From the NCBI GenBank assembly GCA_036924285.1, contig JAYKYS010000012.1, forward strand, positions 5,766,001 through 5,830,000: 64,000 bases of DNA. Direction: 5' to 3'. The notes beneath the pieces are model-generated. The model did not search any database and was not told the DNA's origin. It worked only from the letters and a program-made list of their open reading frames with translations. Positions 20,393-29,669 of this stretch are shown piece by piece (within the stretch, counting starts at the first letter, position 1; each line of letters starts with the position of its first letter). The position numbers were made by a program, and so were the translations under genes. The stretch comes from Asterella californica (lineage: Eukaryota > Streptophyta > Marchantiopsida > Marchantiales > Aytoniaceae).

Positions 20393-21514
20393 CAGTATGC
20401 TGATCGGTTGGTGCAGCAGGCTTGGAGTGAAGCCTTTGTATCGCCAGTAGAGGAACATCGGGGTGTTCCTGTTACTGGTCCTGTGACCTTAACATCGTTG
20501 GATACGACTCCCATTGCATGGCAGTATCCAAAGGAGGGTGTGTGTGTGCTGGAGCTATTTGGAGGGATCAGCACAGGTTTGGCTGCGGTATTGCAGGCAG
20601 GCATACAAGTACAGCGATACTTGTATATGGAGAGAGATGAGGTCGTAAGACGCGTCTCATTGCGTCACGTGGCACGTTTGGTGCAGAGATATCTTGAGTT
20701 GTTGTCTATATCAGCCGTTAGAGGATACCAGCAAGCATTGCCGTCAGATATTTCGCTGCTGGGGGCGCAGGATCTCACGTTTGTTGGCACCATTCACTTG
20801 GTGATAGCGGGGTGGCCATGTCAAGGTCACACGCGTGTTGGGAGAGGTCAGGGTTTGCATGACCCACGATCTAGGATGTTTTGGGAGATGTTACGAATCT
20901 TACGACATCTCTAGATGCATCAGATGGATTCTCCATCGTACATCTTGGAGAATGTTTCTTTGTTGGGTGATGCTCGTGCACATATGATGACGAGTGTGCA
21001 CCAGGTTCGGTCTTGGGTTGGACCAGCAGTGTTGTTGGATGCAGCGAGAGTAGGATCTCGTGCACATCGTCCATGGTTGTGGTGGACGAACTTGTTACCG
21101 AGAGAGGTGCTTAAACGCGCATACGATGGAGTAAGACGACCAGCGCATCTCACGGTTGATAGCATCTTGGATGCAAGACGACGATCTCATGTAGTGAGAG
21201 TCGTCGATAGGTCACCCATGGCAGTGGTGAACCTAGTGGGACGGCCCATGGTAGCGTTACCCACTTTGGTAAGCTTTCCAGCGTCACATGCTTACAAAGA
21301 TGGAGGACTTGGGCTTGTGTGGGATGCTCAATTACGGCAATTGGTGGAGCCCAATGCCGATGAGAGAGAGCGAGCGATGGGTTTCACTACGGTTACGACG
21401 GCAGTAGCTTCGGTGTCGGAGGCTTCACGTCGTCAAGTGTTGGGTCAAGCAATGGACTTGAACTGCTTGACATGGATTGTTAGTCTTGGATTGGCTGAGC
21501 AGCGTCGGATGTGA
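20393..21514 (+). pseudogene. C5 cytosine DNA methyltransferase domain within the Gypsy polyprotein
   Basis: Cytosine-5 methyltransferases move a methyl group from S-adenosylmethionine to cytosine in DNA. Motif I, the SAM loop, is VLELFGGISTGLAAVLQAGI (from about 20543). Motif IV is VIAGWPCQGHT with the catalytic Cys codon at 20819-20821. Motif VI is YILENV (ENV at 20948-20956). A motif VIII-like AHRPWLWWTNL and a C-terminal ERERAMGF...RRQVLGQAM block (motifs IX/X) follow. Spacing and sequence around motifs I, VI, VIII and X resemble the DNMT3/DRM branch in circular-unpermuted order, while PCQ is the loop form seen in DNMT1 and bacterial enzymes. It is in the same frame as the protease tail before it and RT after it. 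In-frame TAGs stand at 20390-20392 and 20912-20914, and a TGA at 21512-21514. The target-recognition region is short. I infer de novo-type activity in an intact ancestor; this copy cannot make it without readthrough. Confidence 0.88.
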
Positions 21515-22762
21515 TCGACGGGTGTTACTGCTCGAGCACTCTTGAGCTCTTTGCCTACCGAGTCGGTGGAGGCAAAGGCTGGGGGCGAGGCACGTGGAGT
21601 TCGTCATCCTTGGACATCATGGGATGTCATAGGAGAGAGTGTGGAGCTTGCAACTAGAACTGCAGAAGTTTTTCGCACAGTAGCGGTGGAGGTTGTTGGT
21701 GGTGAGCAGAAGGAAACTGCTCCAGAGGTTGCAAGATAGCAGTCAACGACTTCGTCTTCTACCTCTAGCATGGTGACAGAGAATACTTGGGAGCCGGAGA
21801 TCGGACCCAAGCTTATAAGAGAGGAGAGACGAAGAGTTCAGAGATTCTTGAAGAGCTACATGAATTGTTTTGCCTTTAGTATGAAGGATTTGGGTACCTT
21901 GAAGGGACCGGGTATACGGATCGACTTGGCTAATGACACGTCAATCTTTCGACGTCCTTACAGGTACAGTGACATGGAGAGAACCTTGATCCAGAGTAGG
22001 ACTCAAGACTTGGTGGAAGCTGGGTTGGTGGAGATGTCGCATGGAGAGTATGCATCTGCCACAGTTATGCCAGCAAAGAAGGATATGTATGGCAACTACA
22101 CGGATAGGCGTATGTGTGGAGACTACCGTCCTATCAATCGGCAGACGAAGTCCGATAAGTATGACATGCCGACACCTGAGGAGATCTTTGATGCAGTGGG
22201 GCATGTGAAGGTCTTCAGTACTTTGGATCTTCGAGCAGGGTATCATCAGTTGCCGGTGAGAGAGGAAGATAAACCCAAGACATCATTCTGAGGGATTGAC
22301 TCTCACGGCAAGGATTGTTTGTATCAGTGGCGGTTCTAACCATTTGGGTTGAAGAACGCCCCTGCTGAATTCCAAAGAGTGATGGATAGGATCCTAGCTG
22401 GATTGGATTTTGTCAGATGCTATATTGACGACATCTTAGTCTATAGTGCTACAGTGGAGGAGCACGAGAGACACTTACGGGATGTGTTCGAGCGGTTGAG
22501 AGCTCATGGGTTGAAGTTACACCCTGGGAAGTGCAAGTTCTTCCAAGAGTTGGTAGAGTATCTGGGTCACACCATCTACCCAGGTGGGTTGGGTGTTCAA
22601 CAGACGAAGGTCGAGGCCATTGCACGTATTCCATGCCCCACAGATGTGAGTCGAGTTCGAGCATTTGTGGGTTTGGTGAACTTTTATCGTCGATACGTGA
22701 AAGGATTTAGTGCAATTGCGAAACCATTGACCAAGCTGATGAAGGTGGACCAGGAGTGGTAG
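21515..22762 (+). pseudogene. Linker and reverse transcriptase of element 2
   Basis: A linker (to about 21770, with a TAG at 21737-21739) is followed by Ty3/Gypsy RT in the same frame as the methyltransferase. Blocks: GLVEMSHGEYASATVMPAKK, RRMCGDYRPINRQTK, FSTLDLRAGYHQLPV, then PFGLKNAPAEFQRVM and the catalytic box YIDD (CYIDDILVYS). The connection region follows with GLKLHPGKCKFF and VRAFVGLVNFYRRYVKGF. TGA at 22289-22291 and TAA at 22337-22339 fall inside RT, and TAG at 22760-22762 replaces a residue in a Trp-rich segment. The RT is nearest in look to ordinary plant-type Gypsy elements, unlike the RTs of elements 1b and 3. Confidence 0.9.
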
Positions 22763-23323
22763 TGGGAAGATGAGCAAGAGCGAGCTTTCGTGGAGCTCAA
22801 GGATAGGTTGACATCTGCTCCCATCTTGAGGAGACCCGTTAGGGGACGTCCTTTCCAACTGCACACTGATTGGAGTATGTTGGGACTTGGAGCAGTGCTG
22901 ACTCAACATGATGATGAGGAAAAGGAGTTTGTGGTGGCGTACGCCAGTCGCTCCAACAATTCGGCGGAGGCGAGGTACGGTTCGTACGAGGGGGAGTGTT
23001 TAGCTGCAGTGTGGGCTGTTGCACACTTCCGATGTTATCTGTTTGGGAACCTTTTTACTCTCATCACTGATCACCAGCCGCTCAAGTGGTTGATGGAGTC
23101 CGACAAGCTTACAGGGAAGCTTGCACGATGGGCTCTGATCTTACAGGAGTATGACTTCCAAGTAGTGCATAGACCGGGAGTTGCAAACCTAGATGCTGAT
23201 GGGTTGAGTCGTAACCCATGCACGAGTCAGCAGGATCAGACTGGGGCTCGATGGCATGACGAGGTTGATGAGGAGATAGTGCCGGGTGGCATGCATCTGC
23301 CTTTCTTTGTGTGTTGGCCATGA
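22763..23323 (+). pseudogene. RNase H of element 2
   Basis: It continues the RT frame. RNase H residues are visible: the first Asp in LHTDWSMLGLGAVL, Glu in YEGECLAAVW, Asp in LITDHQPLKWLM and the final Asp in NLDADGLSRNP. It degrades the RNA strand during cDNA synthesis. An acidic linker then runs to a stop at 23321-23323, and integrase resumes in another frame from about 23311. Confidence 0.9.
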
Positions 23324-24718
23324 ACTCTAGTATGGAGGGCCAAGTCGTATCTTTCTCAAGTGAGAGAGTAGATGACGAGTCTCCAGATCCTGAGGATGGA
23401 GATCGTGTTTCAAACCAGCGAGATATCCATGACGATGTGACCGTGATGGAGTATCTACGTACTGGCGTGGTGGTAGACACAGTAAGTGCCAAGGAGCGAG
23501 ATCGTGTCCTTCAACGAGCGAAGAGATTTCGACGAGAAGGACGACATGTACTTCGAGTGTGGGATGATGAGAGAGTACGGATAGTGCCACATCCATCCCA
23601 GAGGGCACAGTTAGTACGACATGCTCATGAGGAGTTGAGACATTTTGGAGTGAAGCGCACGCATAGCTTACTCCAAGGACAGTATTGGTGGCGTGGTATG
23701 CACGTCAATGTGCAAAAGTTTGTTGCACGATGTGTGGTTTGTGATCGAGTACGAGCATCGTTTAATGCTCCTACTCCACAGTTACACCCCTTACCGATTA
23801 TGAGGTTGGGTTACCGTTGGAGTTTGGATTTTGCGGGACCCTTACCGTTAACTGTACGTCACCATCGATATGTGTTGGTGATGGTGGAGCACTTTTCCAA
23901 GTGGATTGAGTTGTTGGCATTACCAGACAAGGCGAGTGAAGGGACAGCGTATGCATTCTTAGATCGAGTGTTGAGTCATTTTGGAGCACCAGCTGAAGTG
24001 CTAACAGACCAAGGTACAGAGTTCCTTGGTGAGTTTCAGATCTTGTGTGACAGGCGCTAATTGATCATCGAACTACATCTCGAGATCATCCTGAGGCGGA
24101 TGGTTTGGCGGAGAGGGTAGTTAGACAGTGAAGAGAGGATTGCATAAGTATGGCTTGCAGAAGAGTCACTTGGGAGACTGGGATGTGCAGTTACCATGGT
24201 TGGCTATGGGCTACCGTTTTAGCTGACAAGCGTCTTTGGCTTCTTTCTCACCGTATTTTCTATTATACGGTCGAGATCCAGATCTACCTTCGGTCATTCG
24301 TCGTGATTCTGCTGAGGTGCTGAACCTTGATGACCCGGATATGTGGGTGAGAGCATGTTCTCAACGAGCAGAGACATTTCGGAGAGTTATGCCCATGGCT
24401 TTTGAGAATCTAGCGATTGCTCAGCATAGAGACACGTTGCAATATGCAACTATCCGAGGAGGAGGTTATCGACCATCGATTCGCAGGTTTCATCCTGGCG
24501 ATTATATCTATCTGCAGCAGACTGCACCGACGACGTTGGATGTGACCGCAGGACGCACTATTTTACGAGTGCGTGAGGTGTTACCTTCTGGAGTACTCAT
24601 GTTAGAGGGTCGGGATGGTGTTGTTTGGAAGGACCATGTGCGTAATTGTGCGCCATGTCATCTTCCCAACATCGATGGTATCGTTGCCCCAAGTTTGGCA
24701 GTTGTACGAGCAGGCTTG
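23311..24718 (+). pseudogene. Integrase of element 2, with frameshifts
   Basis: HHCC zinc-binding domain: HEELRHFGVKRTHSLLQGQ with VARCVVCDRV. Core: the first Asp in WSLDFAGPLP, the second in EVLTDQGTEFLGEFQ, and Glu in DHPEADGLAERVV, the last found only after a one-base shift at about 24054. A second shift at about 24130 and a TGA near 24230 precede the part from 24236 (FSPYFLLYGRDPDLPS), which leads into an SH3-like C-terminal region (FHPGDYIYLQQ, GRTILRVREVLPSGVLML). The chain then runs without a break into a PHD finger. Confidence 0.88.
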
Positions 24719-24862
24719 AGGTGTATGTTGTGTGGGTCTGCTGGTGGAGCAGCCCGTATGTTGGTGTGTGATGGTTGTTCGAGAGGTTGACACATGTCAT
24801 GTTTGACTCCACCTCTCACTGTCATTCCTATCGGACGGTGGGTTTGTCCTCGATGTATATAG
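24719..24862 (+). pseudogene. PHD finger fused to the C-terminus of the integrase (element 2)
   Basis: The Cys4-His-Cys3 zinc pattern of a PHD finger is complete: CMLC, 11 residues, CDGC, 4 residues, H, 2, C, 14, CPRC. The final part WVCPRC and the CDGC..G block match the family well. PHD fingers usually bind the histone H3 tail. Here it sits where chromoviruses carry a chromodomain, so it may steer integration or tether the particle to chromatin (inference). A TGA (24788-24790) stands at the position just before the conserved His, where Trp or Tyr is usual; the natural stop is TAG at 24860-24862. It lies 64 bp upstream of the 3' LTR. Confidence 0.85.
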
Positions 24863-24926
24863 CAGGGATAGCTGATTAGATCTTTGCGTGATATGGATTG
24901 CAGACAGGCGACTAACGATGGAGTAA

Positions 24927-25534
24927 TGTAACACCCGGCCTCCTGATCCTTGCACCCATGAAGGTGTATATCACGTAGTTGAGATATGGAGCTATCTGGA
25001 GTTAGAGGGACCTAACCGTCAGTTAGGGGGGCGATTGTGGTACACTTGTGTATGTGTATGACATCGTCCATGTGTTATGTGTATGTATGGTGTTCCTTTG
25101 ACAGCGATGTATGTTGTGTAGCGATGTGTATGCGCACGACAGCTGTCACGTCAGTTTGGTAACTCGGCTAGGTTGACCGAGTGCAAAGTGGCGGATCCCG
25201 GTAAGGCCGTTAGGATAAGTTGATGAGAGTGTCCACAAGGGATATACTCCGCAGGTATGGGCTTGGAGACCTCAGTTCTTCAAGTTGAGCCTTCAAGCTC
25301 CTGGCTATGGTGAGTAGTCTTGGGAGTGAGATCTGGATTCTCTCCGAGCACAGAGTGGATTTGACTCGACTGTAGTGATTGTCTAGTGCCTGTTGACAGG
25401 TGGAGTGAGTACATACCTTGTTGTCTATTGTGGTACACTTGTGTATGTGTATGACATCGTCCATGTGTTATGTGTATGTATGGTGTTCTTTTGACAGCGA
25501 TGTATGTTGTGTAGCGATGTGTATGCGCACGACA
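24927..25534 (+). repeat. 3' LTR of element 2
   Basis: It begins TGTAACACCC, a common start for plant Gypsy LTRs, and ends GCGCACGACA; length 608 bp. The right boundary is supported by the immediate continuation, in reverse, of element 4's gag frame (25535-25547 joins 35071 onward once element 3 is removed). Without a second LTR in view the boundaries are inferred. Confidence 0.65.
25034..25141 (+). repeat. 108-bp direct repeat inside the LTR of element 2 (second copy 25427-25534)
   Basis: Two copies, 25034-25141 and 25427-25534, differ by one visible base (CCTTTG against CTTTTG). The second forms the very end of the LTR. The repeat is rich in TGTGTATG steps. Such internal duplications can arise by slippage or carry paired regulatory sites; the function is unknown. 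Confidence 0.85.
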
Positions 25535-25547
25535 TAGTATCGCACGT

Positions 25548-27197
25548 TGTCGAGGCGAGAGTTTCCTGGGAAGGGCGAACCTTCTAGCTGTGATACGATC
25601 GTGAAGAGGAGGACGAAAAACCACACACGGAATACGGATCGCAAGAGAACACACCATCACGTTCTCGATCTGGCCAAGATAAAACACACGGCGTGCAAGT
25701 AGATCTTCAACTCCAGGTCATTCAGATTGCAAAGCTCACGTTCAGTAACTCAGAATATCAGAAAACTGCTCCTGTGAAGCACCAGCGCGTTCACCTAGAA
25801 GCTTCCCGTTTTCTATTCAGAAAGACACACGTACAAGTTCTTGGTCTTCTATCTACTCGATTCTGTTCTCTACTCTCAAACAGAAGTTCTCTTCAGACGT
25901 AACCTCTATGTAAAATTTCTCTCCTCAGCTCTACTGTTTCTCTCTACTCGATAACTTCCGCACGGTACACTCTACTCTGCTCGATGATCGACAGACTGCG
26001 ATAATGCGATAATGGACTGAGAATTCTCTCTCTCCGGAGTACACCCCTCTGGGTTTTCCTCCACCCTACGTAACCTTCAGTGTCACCTGGCAGGGATAAA
26101 AGACGCCCTAAACAGATGGCAGCAGAAAAGTAAATCACTGATAAAAAATCTACACGTAAGAAGACTATTTCACTAAGCTTCGCAGATTCATCTGTACGGA
26201 CGGTCGCCGACTTGGCTGTACAGTCAGCATCTAACACCTCCACTCGAAGTAACTCCGCCACGGCTACCTCTGGCCACCGGAATCACCTCGTTCTGACACG
26301 TGGAGCCCGAGTTATCATCATTGTCGTCTTCCGACCCCCTTAAACTTTGAAGTACCGTAAGTATTGCCTCAGGTATCAGTTTCACTTGATTTTTCGACCC
26401 AAGTGAATAATATTTCGAACTCTACATTTTTCTACAAAAGAATTGGTACCGACTTGGAGTATCTTTGATGCCATCTCGCTACCCGAAGGTGAGAGGTCCA
26501 TTTCGAAACCCGGTGGTAATCTCCCTCTAGCATCCACACTAGGTGACTGCACTAGTGCAGGGGTAGACGGAGGCGTCCCGCATTCACGGTACGTTTAAGG
26601 GACATCTAGTGTCCCGCCCCTAGGCAACTTGGTGCCCCTCATATTCCCCCGAAGGGGCCAGCCTACTCCAAGCCGGTTGTGAGTCTGAAGGGATTTGATC
26701 CGGAGACCTCCTCCCTACAAGTTTCTCAGCTACACCACGGAAGCTGATCTCACAACTGGTTTTGAAGACCAGTTTCTAAGCTAATATGCTAGAAAGCTGC
26801 GGTATTTCGTCTTTCCTTTACTAACACGAAGTGCCATAACCTTCTCTAGACATGCTCTTTTTGTACATTTCAAATTTTAAAAAAATACTACATACTACAA
26901 TCTACATGAGAAAAATCTAAAAAGTATTTTTAGAACTCACTCTGATTTATGGTAAATTTCCCGATATCAGAAATCTTGTAGAAGAACTCCAAGTAACTTT
27001 TCGCCTGCAACTCCGTTTGCAACTTTTGAACATACCACGGTGATCAGCGTGACGAGACCTACGCCGTGGTGTTTTCAGATTTTCGAATGCTCACTTCCTC
27101 CAGAATCGACTTCTCTGAGGTCTTAGTTTCACTCAGAGAGACTAACTTTAACTAAGAGGTGAATTATTCACTATGTAGAATAATTCACATCACGACA
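25548..27197 (-). repeat. 3' LTR of element 3 (1,650 bp)
   Basis: Termini TGTCGAGG...CACGACA (5-bp inverted TGTCG/CGACA). It carries about 135 bp near 26295-26430 missing from the 5' LTR, and lacks about 55 bp found there at about 34307-34362. A tRNA-derived SINE-like sequence is embedded at 26488-26745. Confidence 0.92.
26488..26745 (-). repeat. tRNA-derived SINE-like sequence within the 3' LTR of element 3
   Basis: On the minus strand a box A-like GTGTAGCTGAGAAAC (about 26737-26722) is followed about 25 bp later by a box B-like GGATCAAATCCC (26701-26690). These are internal RNA polymerase III promoter elements with tRNA-like spacing. A body of about 200 bp follows. The same block occurs at 34359-34617 in the other LTR, so it was captured before the last transposition. 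Ends are approximate. Confidence 0.55.
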
Positions 27198-27214
27198 TCC
27201 ACCCCCTCCAAACC
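27198..27214 (-). promoter_or_regulatory. Polypurine tract of element 3
   Basis: The minus strand reads GGTTTGGAGGGGGTGGA directly before the 3' LTR start TGTCG. An identical tract precedes the 3' LTR of element 5 (61618-61634). This is the plus-strand DNA primer site. Confidence 0.85.
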
Positions 27215-28734
27215 TGCACATCCTCTGGCATGTGCCAACCTCTTCATCCTTCAGTCGTTTCATCATCATCATCACTCTCGTCCACCTCAGCCTCTTCAGT
27301 TGCCGAGACGTCTTCATCTCTTGTCATCCTCTCAGACTCCAGAAAGTTGAACAAATCTACTGATTCTCCACGTTGTTTGAACAACTTCACTCGCTTGCCG
27401 GCCACAGATAGTTTCAAAGGAGTACCATCCAGCTCACGTAAACTATAAGTGGCATTCTCGTAAACATCTAACACAACATAAGGCCCGAACCATCTTCACG
27501 AGAACTTACGAAGTGTAGAATGCTGGTTCTCCAGCGTGCTATCATACACCAGAACCCAATCACCAACACGTATTGGCTTTGGTCATAGTCGGTGAGTCTT
27601 GTCGAAACGCTCTTTGTTTCTGACTCGAGCCACCTTCAGTTTCTCTTGTGCCTCAGCAAGATCCTCCTCCCTTCGCTCCAACTGCCTACTTCGTAAAGCA
27701 AGGAGTGAAGTATGATCTATACCATCTTCCCATGGTAGCGTAGCCCACGTAGGAAAGTCTTCCTCAGCAGGCATGATCGGCTTCTGCCCCAGCATAAGCT
27801 CAACTGGCATATAACCAGTCGTGGTACAGTGTGTAGTTCTATCAGCCCATAAAGCAAATGGAAGTAGTCTCGGCCATTCTCTAGGCCTACCATCACATGC
27901 TTTTACTAAAGCGTGAACAATAGAAGGATGTCCTCGTTCACTCTTACCAATGCCTTCTGGATTCATGGCAGTAGTAAGCCGAAGCTTTACTCCATAGCGA
28001 GCAAAGAACTCCTTCGCTTCTGCACCTCTCAACTCGCCCCTATCTGCTCGTAGTCTTCCAACAGATCCATAACGACAGATAATATCTTCCAGCACGAATC
28101 TACATATGTTCTCTGTAGTCTTCGTTCGTAGTGCTCGTCCCTCCACGTAGTTGGAGAGATCTTCCCGAGCTAACACCAAGTAGCGCATCCCCCACAGTCC
28201 CGGTGGCATCATCACAAGATCAAGGACCCACGAAAAATGAATACTAGGTGGGTAGGTAGGTACAAGTCCATCTCTGTAGCGGACTTTAGAGTAGAACTGG
28301 CAGTGCAGACACGACCCTACAAAATCCACTACGTCTTGATACAAACCCTTCCACCAGTATCGCTCCTTCATCTTTGTGTACGTAGCCCAAACTCCACGGT
28401 GTCCAGCCCACAAGGTGTCATGAAACTCCTTCAGCAGATTCAGCTTCGTCGGTTGATCATCCACTACTCTAGTCAACATCCCATCTCTTCTCTTCGGACG
28501 TTTCCACAGATAACCTTCACGTAGAAGGTAACCGTACGCTTTTCTTCTGATCTCCTTGAACTCTGCATCACTCCAACCCTCTCGTCTGCATAATAAACTC
28601 AGATAATAGCCGATATCGCGGAACTTTTCCGTGTAGAACTCCTCGTAGAACGGCAGTGGTTCCAAGTCTGAAGTCTGCTGACCAACTTGGCACCAAACGT
28701 CTCTCTTCTCCTCATCTTCGACTTCAGTAATCAT
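27215..28734 (-). pseudogene. Integrase and acidic C-terminal tail of element 3
   Basis: HHCC domain: HDTLWAGHRGVWATYTKMKE, YWWKGLY, then SCLHCQF. Core: the first Asp in VLDLVMMPPG, the second in RADRGEL, and Glu in EGIGKSERGHPSIVHALV. The C-terminal region (RFDKTHRL, then after a TGA at 27583-27585 PKPIRVGDWVLVYDS, RWFGPYVVLDVYE, SLRELDGTPLKL) is the usual SH3-like fold, and it ends in a very acidic Glu/Asp tail. Two in-frame stops (27583-27585 and one near 27505) separate pieces that all lie in one frame. The GKSERGH signature and the RT type resemble Gypsy elements of basidiomycete fungi more than ordinary plant ones, as far as I can judge from memory. Confidence 0.88.
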
Positions 28735-29664
28735 CTCTTCTTCATCTGTATAACAAGCCCTAGATCACATGTCTGCAACAGGATTATCCTTTCCTGCTAT
28801 ATGCTTCAGCTCAGGGTTCATACTCCGGATATAAGCAATCCATCGTAGCATTGCTATGTCTGGAGTATTACAGTTTGCTATCATACCTAGCAAAGGCAAA
28901 CAATCTGTTTCTACTATCACACGGGCACCTATCAAGAACTCTCGATCTACCTTCATAGCAGTAACAGCTCCCCACAACTCACGCTTCACTTGAGGATAGT
29001 TACGTTGTCTATCTGTTAAGATCCGAGCCCCAAACCTTGAAACAAACCGCACGCCTTCTGCATCTTCTTGACCGACTGCCCATCCAATCGCCTTTGGACT
29101 CGTGTCAACAGTCAGTATGATAGGTCTTCCGCTCTCGTAGTTAAGTCTCCTTAGTACAGGTGGAGACTTCAGAATCTCTTTCAGCTACTCCATCGTCTCG
29201 TGATGTTCTTGCCGCCAAGTAAACCTCTTCCCTTTTCTCAGAAGTGCATACAGAGGCTCGGCAATATGTGCATAATGAGGAATACTCACACGAAAGAACA
29301 CACAAGCTCCTAAGAATCATCGAACCTCAGTGATGTTGGTACAGTCTGCTATCCTTGCTATAGCATCTACCTTCTCTGGGTTCGGCCGTCTTCCAAAAGT
29401 ACCGCATAAGTGACCAACCACCACAATCTCTGACATTCCAAAACGAGATTTGGTACCTGACAGAGTGAGGTGTACCTCTTCCAAGCGCATCAGAATCTTC
29501 TCCACATCTCGGATGTGGTCTGCAACGAATTTTCTGCAACCATCAGAAGTCATAGTCTCGTCCTTGTCCTCCACCGGACAGCCTTTCATGGAGATATCAT
29601 CAAGAAATGGAATAGTAACCTCAGGTACAAACTCTCGTAGCACCTTATGCATCGCGTTTTGCAT
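28735..29664 (-). pseudogene. C-terminal RT and RNase H of element 3
   Basis: One frame throughout, with in-frame stops near 29317, 29187 and 28762. RT: the catalytic box FLDD (TIPFLDDISMKG), then LTLSGTKSRFGMSEIVVVGH and RRPNPEKVDAIARI. RNase H: the first Asp in the VDTSPKAIGWAVG region, Glu in VKRELWGAV, Asp in ETDCLPLLGMIA and the final Asp in KDNPVADM. Comparison with element 5 shows the stops at 29317 and 29187 replace Arg and Gln codons by transitions. Confidence 0.88.
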
Positions 29665-29669
29665 ATGAG

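Larger units (their letters stand above)
17358..25534 (+). mobile_element. Ty3/Gypsy element 2 encoding a DNA methyltransferase and a PHD finger (5' LTR missing)
   Basis: Plus-strand order: leader, Gag with two zinc knuckles, protease, C5 cytosine methyltransferase, RT, RNase H, integrase, PHD finger, 3' LTR (24927-25534). The 5' LTR is not in the window because element 1b interrupts the leader. The right end at 25534 abuts TAGT.. followed after 13 bp by element 3; both sit in the gag of element 4. The coding frame is broken by several stops and at least four frame changes, so this copy is dead, but every domain motif is still readable. Confidence 0.85.

Noticed and set aside
27159..27448. 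His/Ser-rich plus-strand ORFs
   Set aside because: They are the antisense of the acidic Asp/Glu tail of the element 3 integrase.
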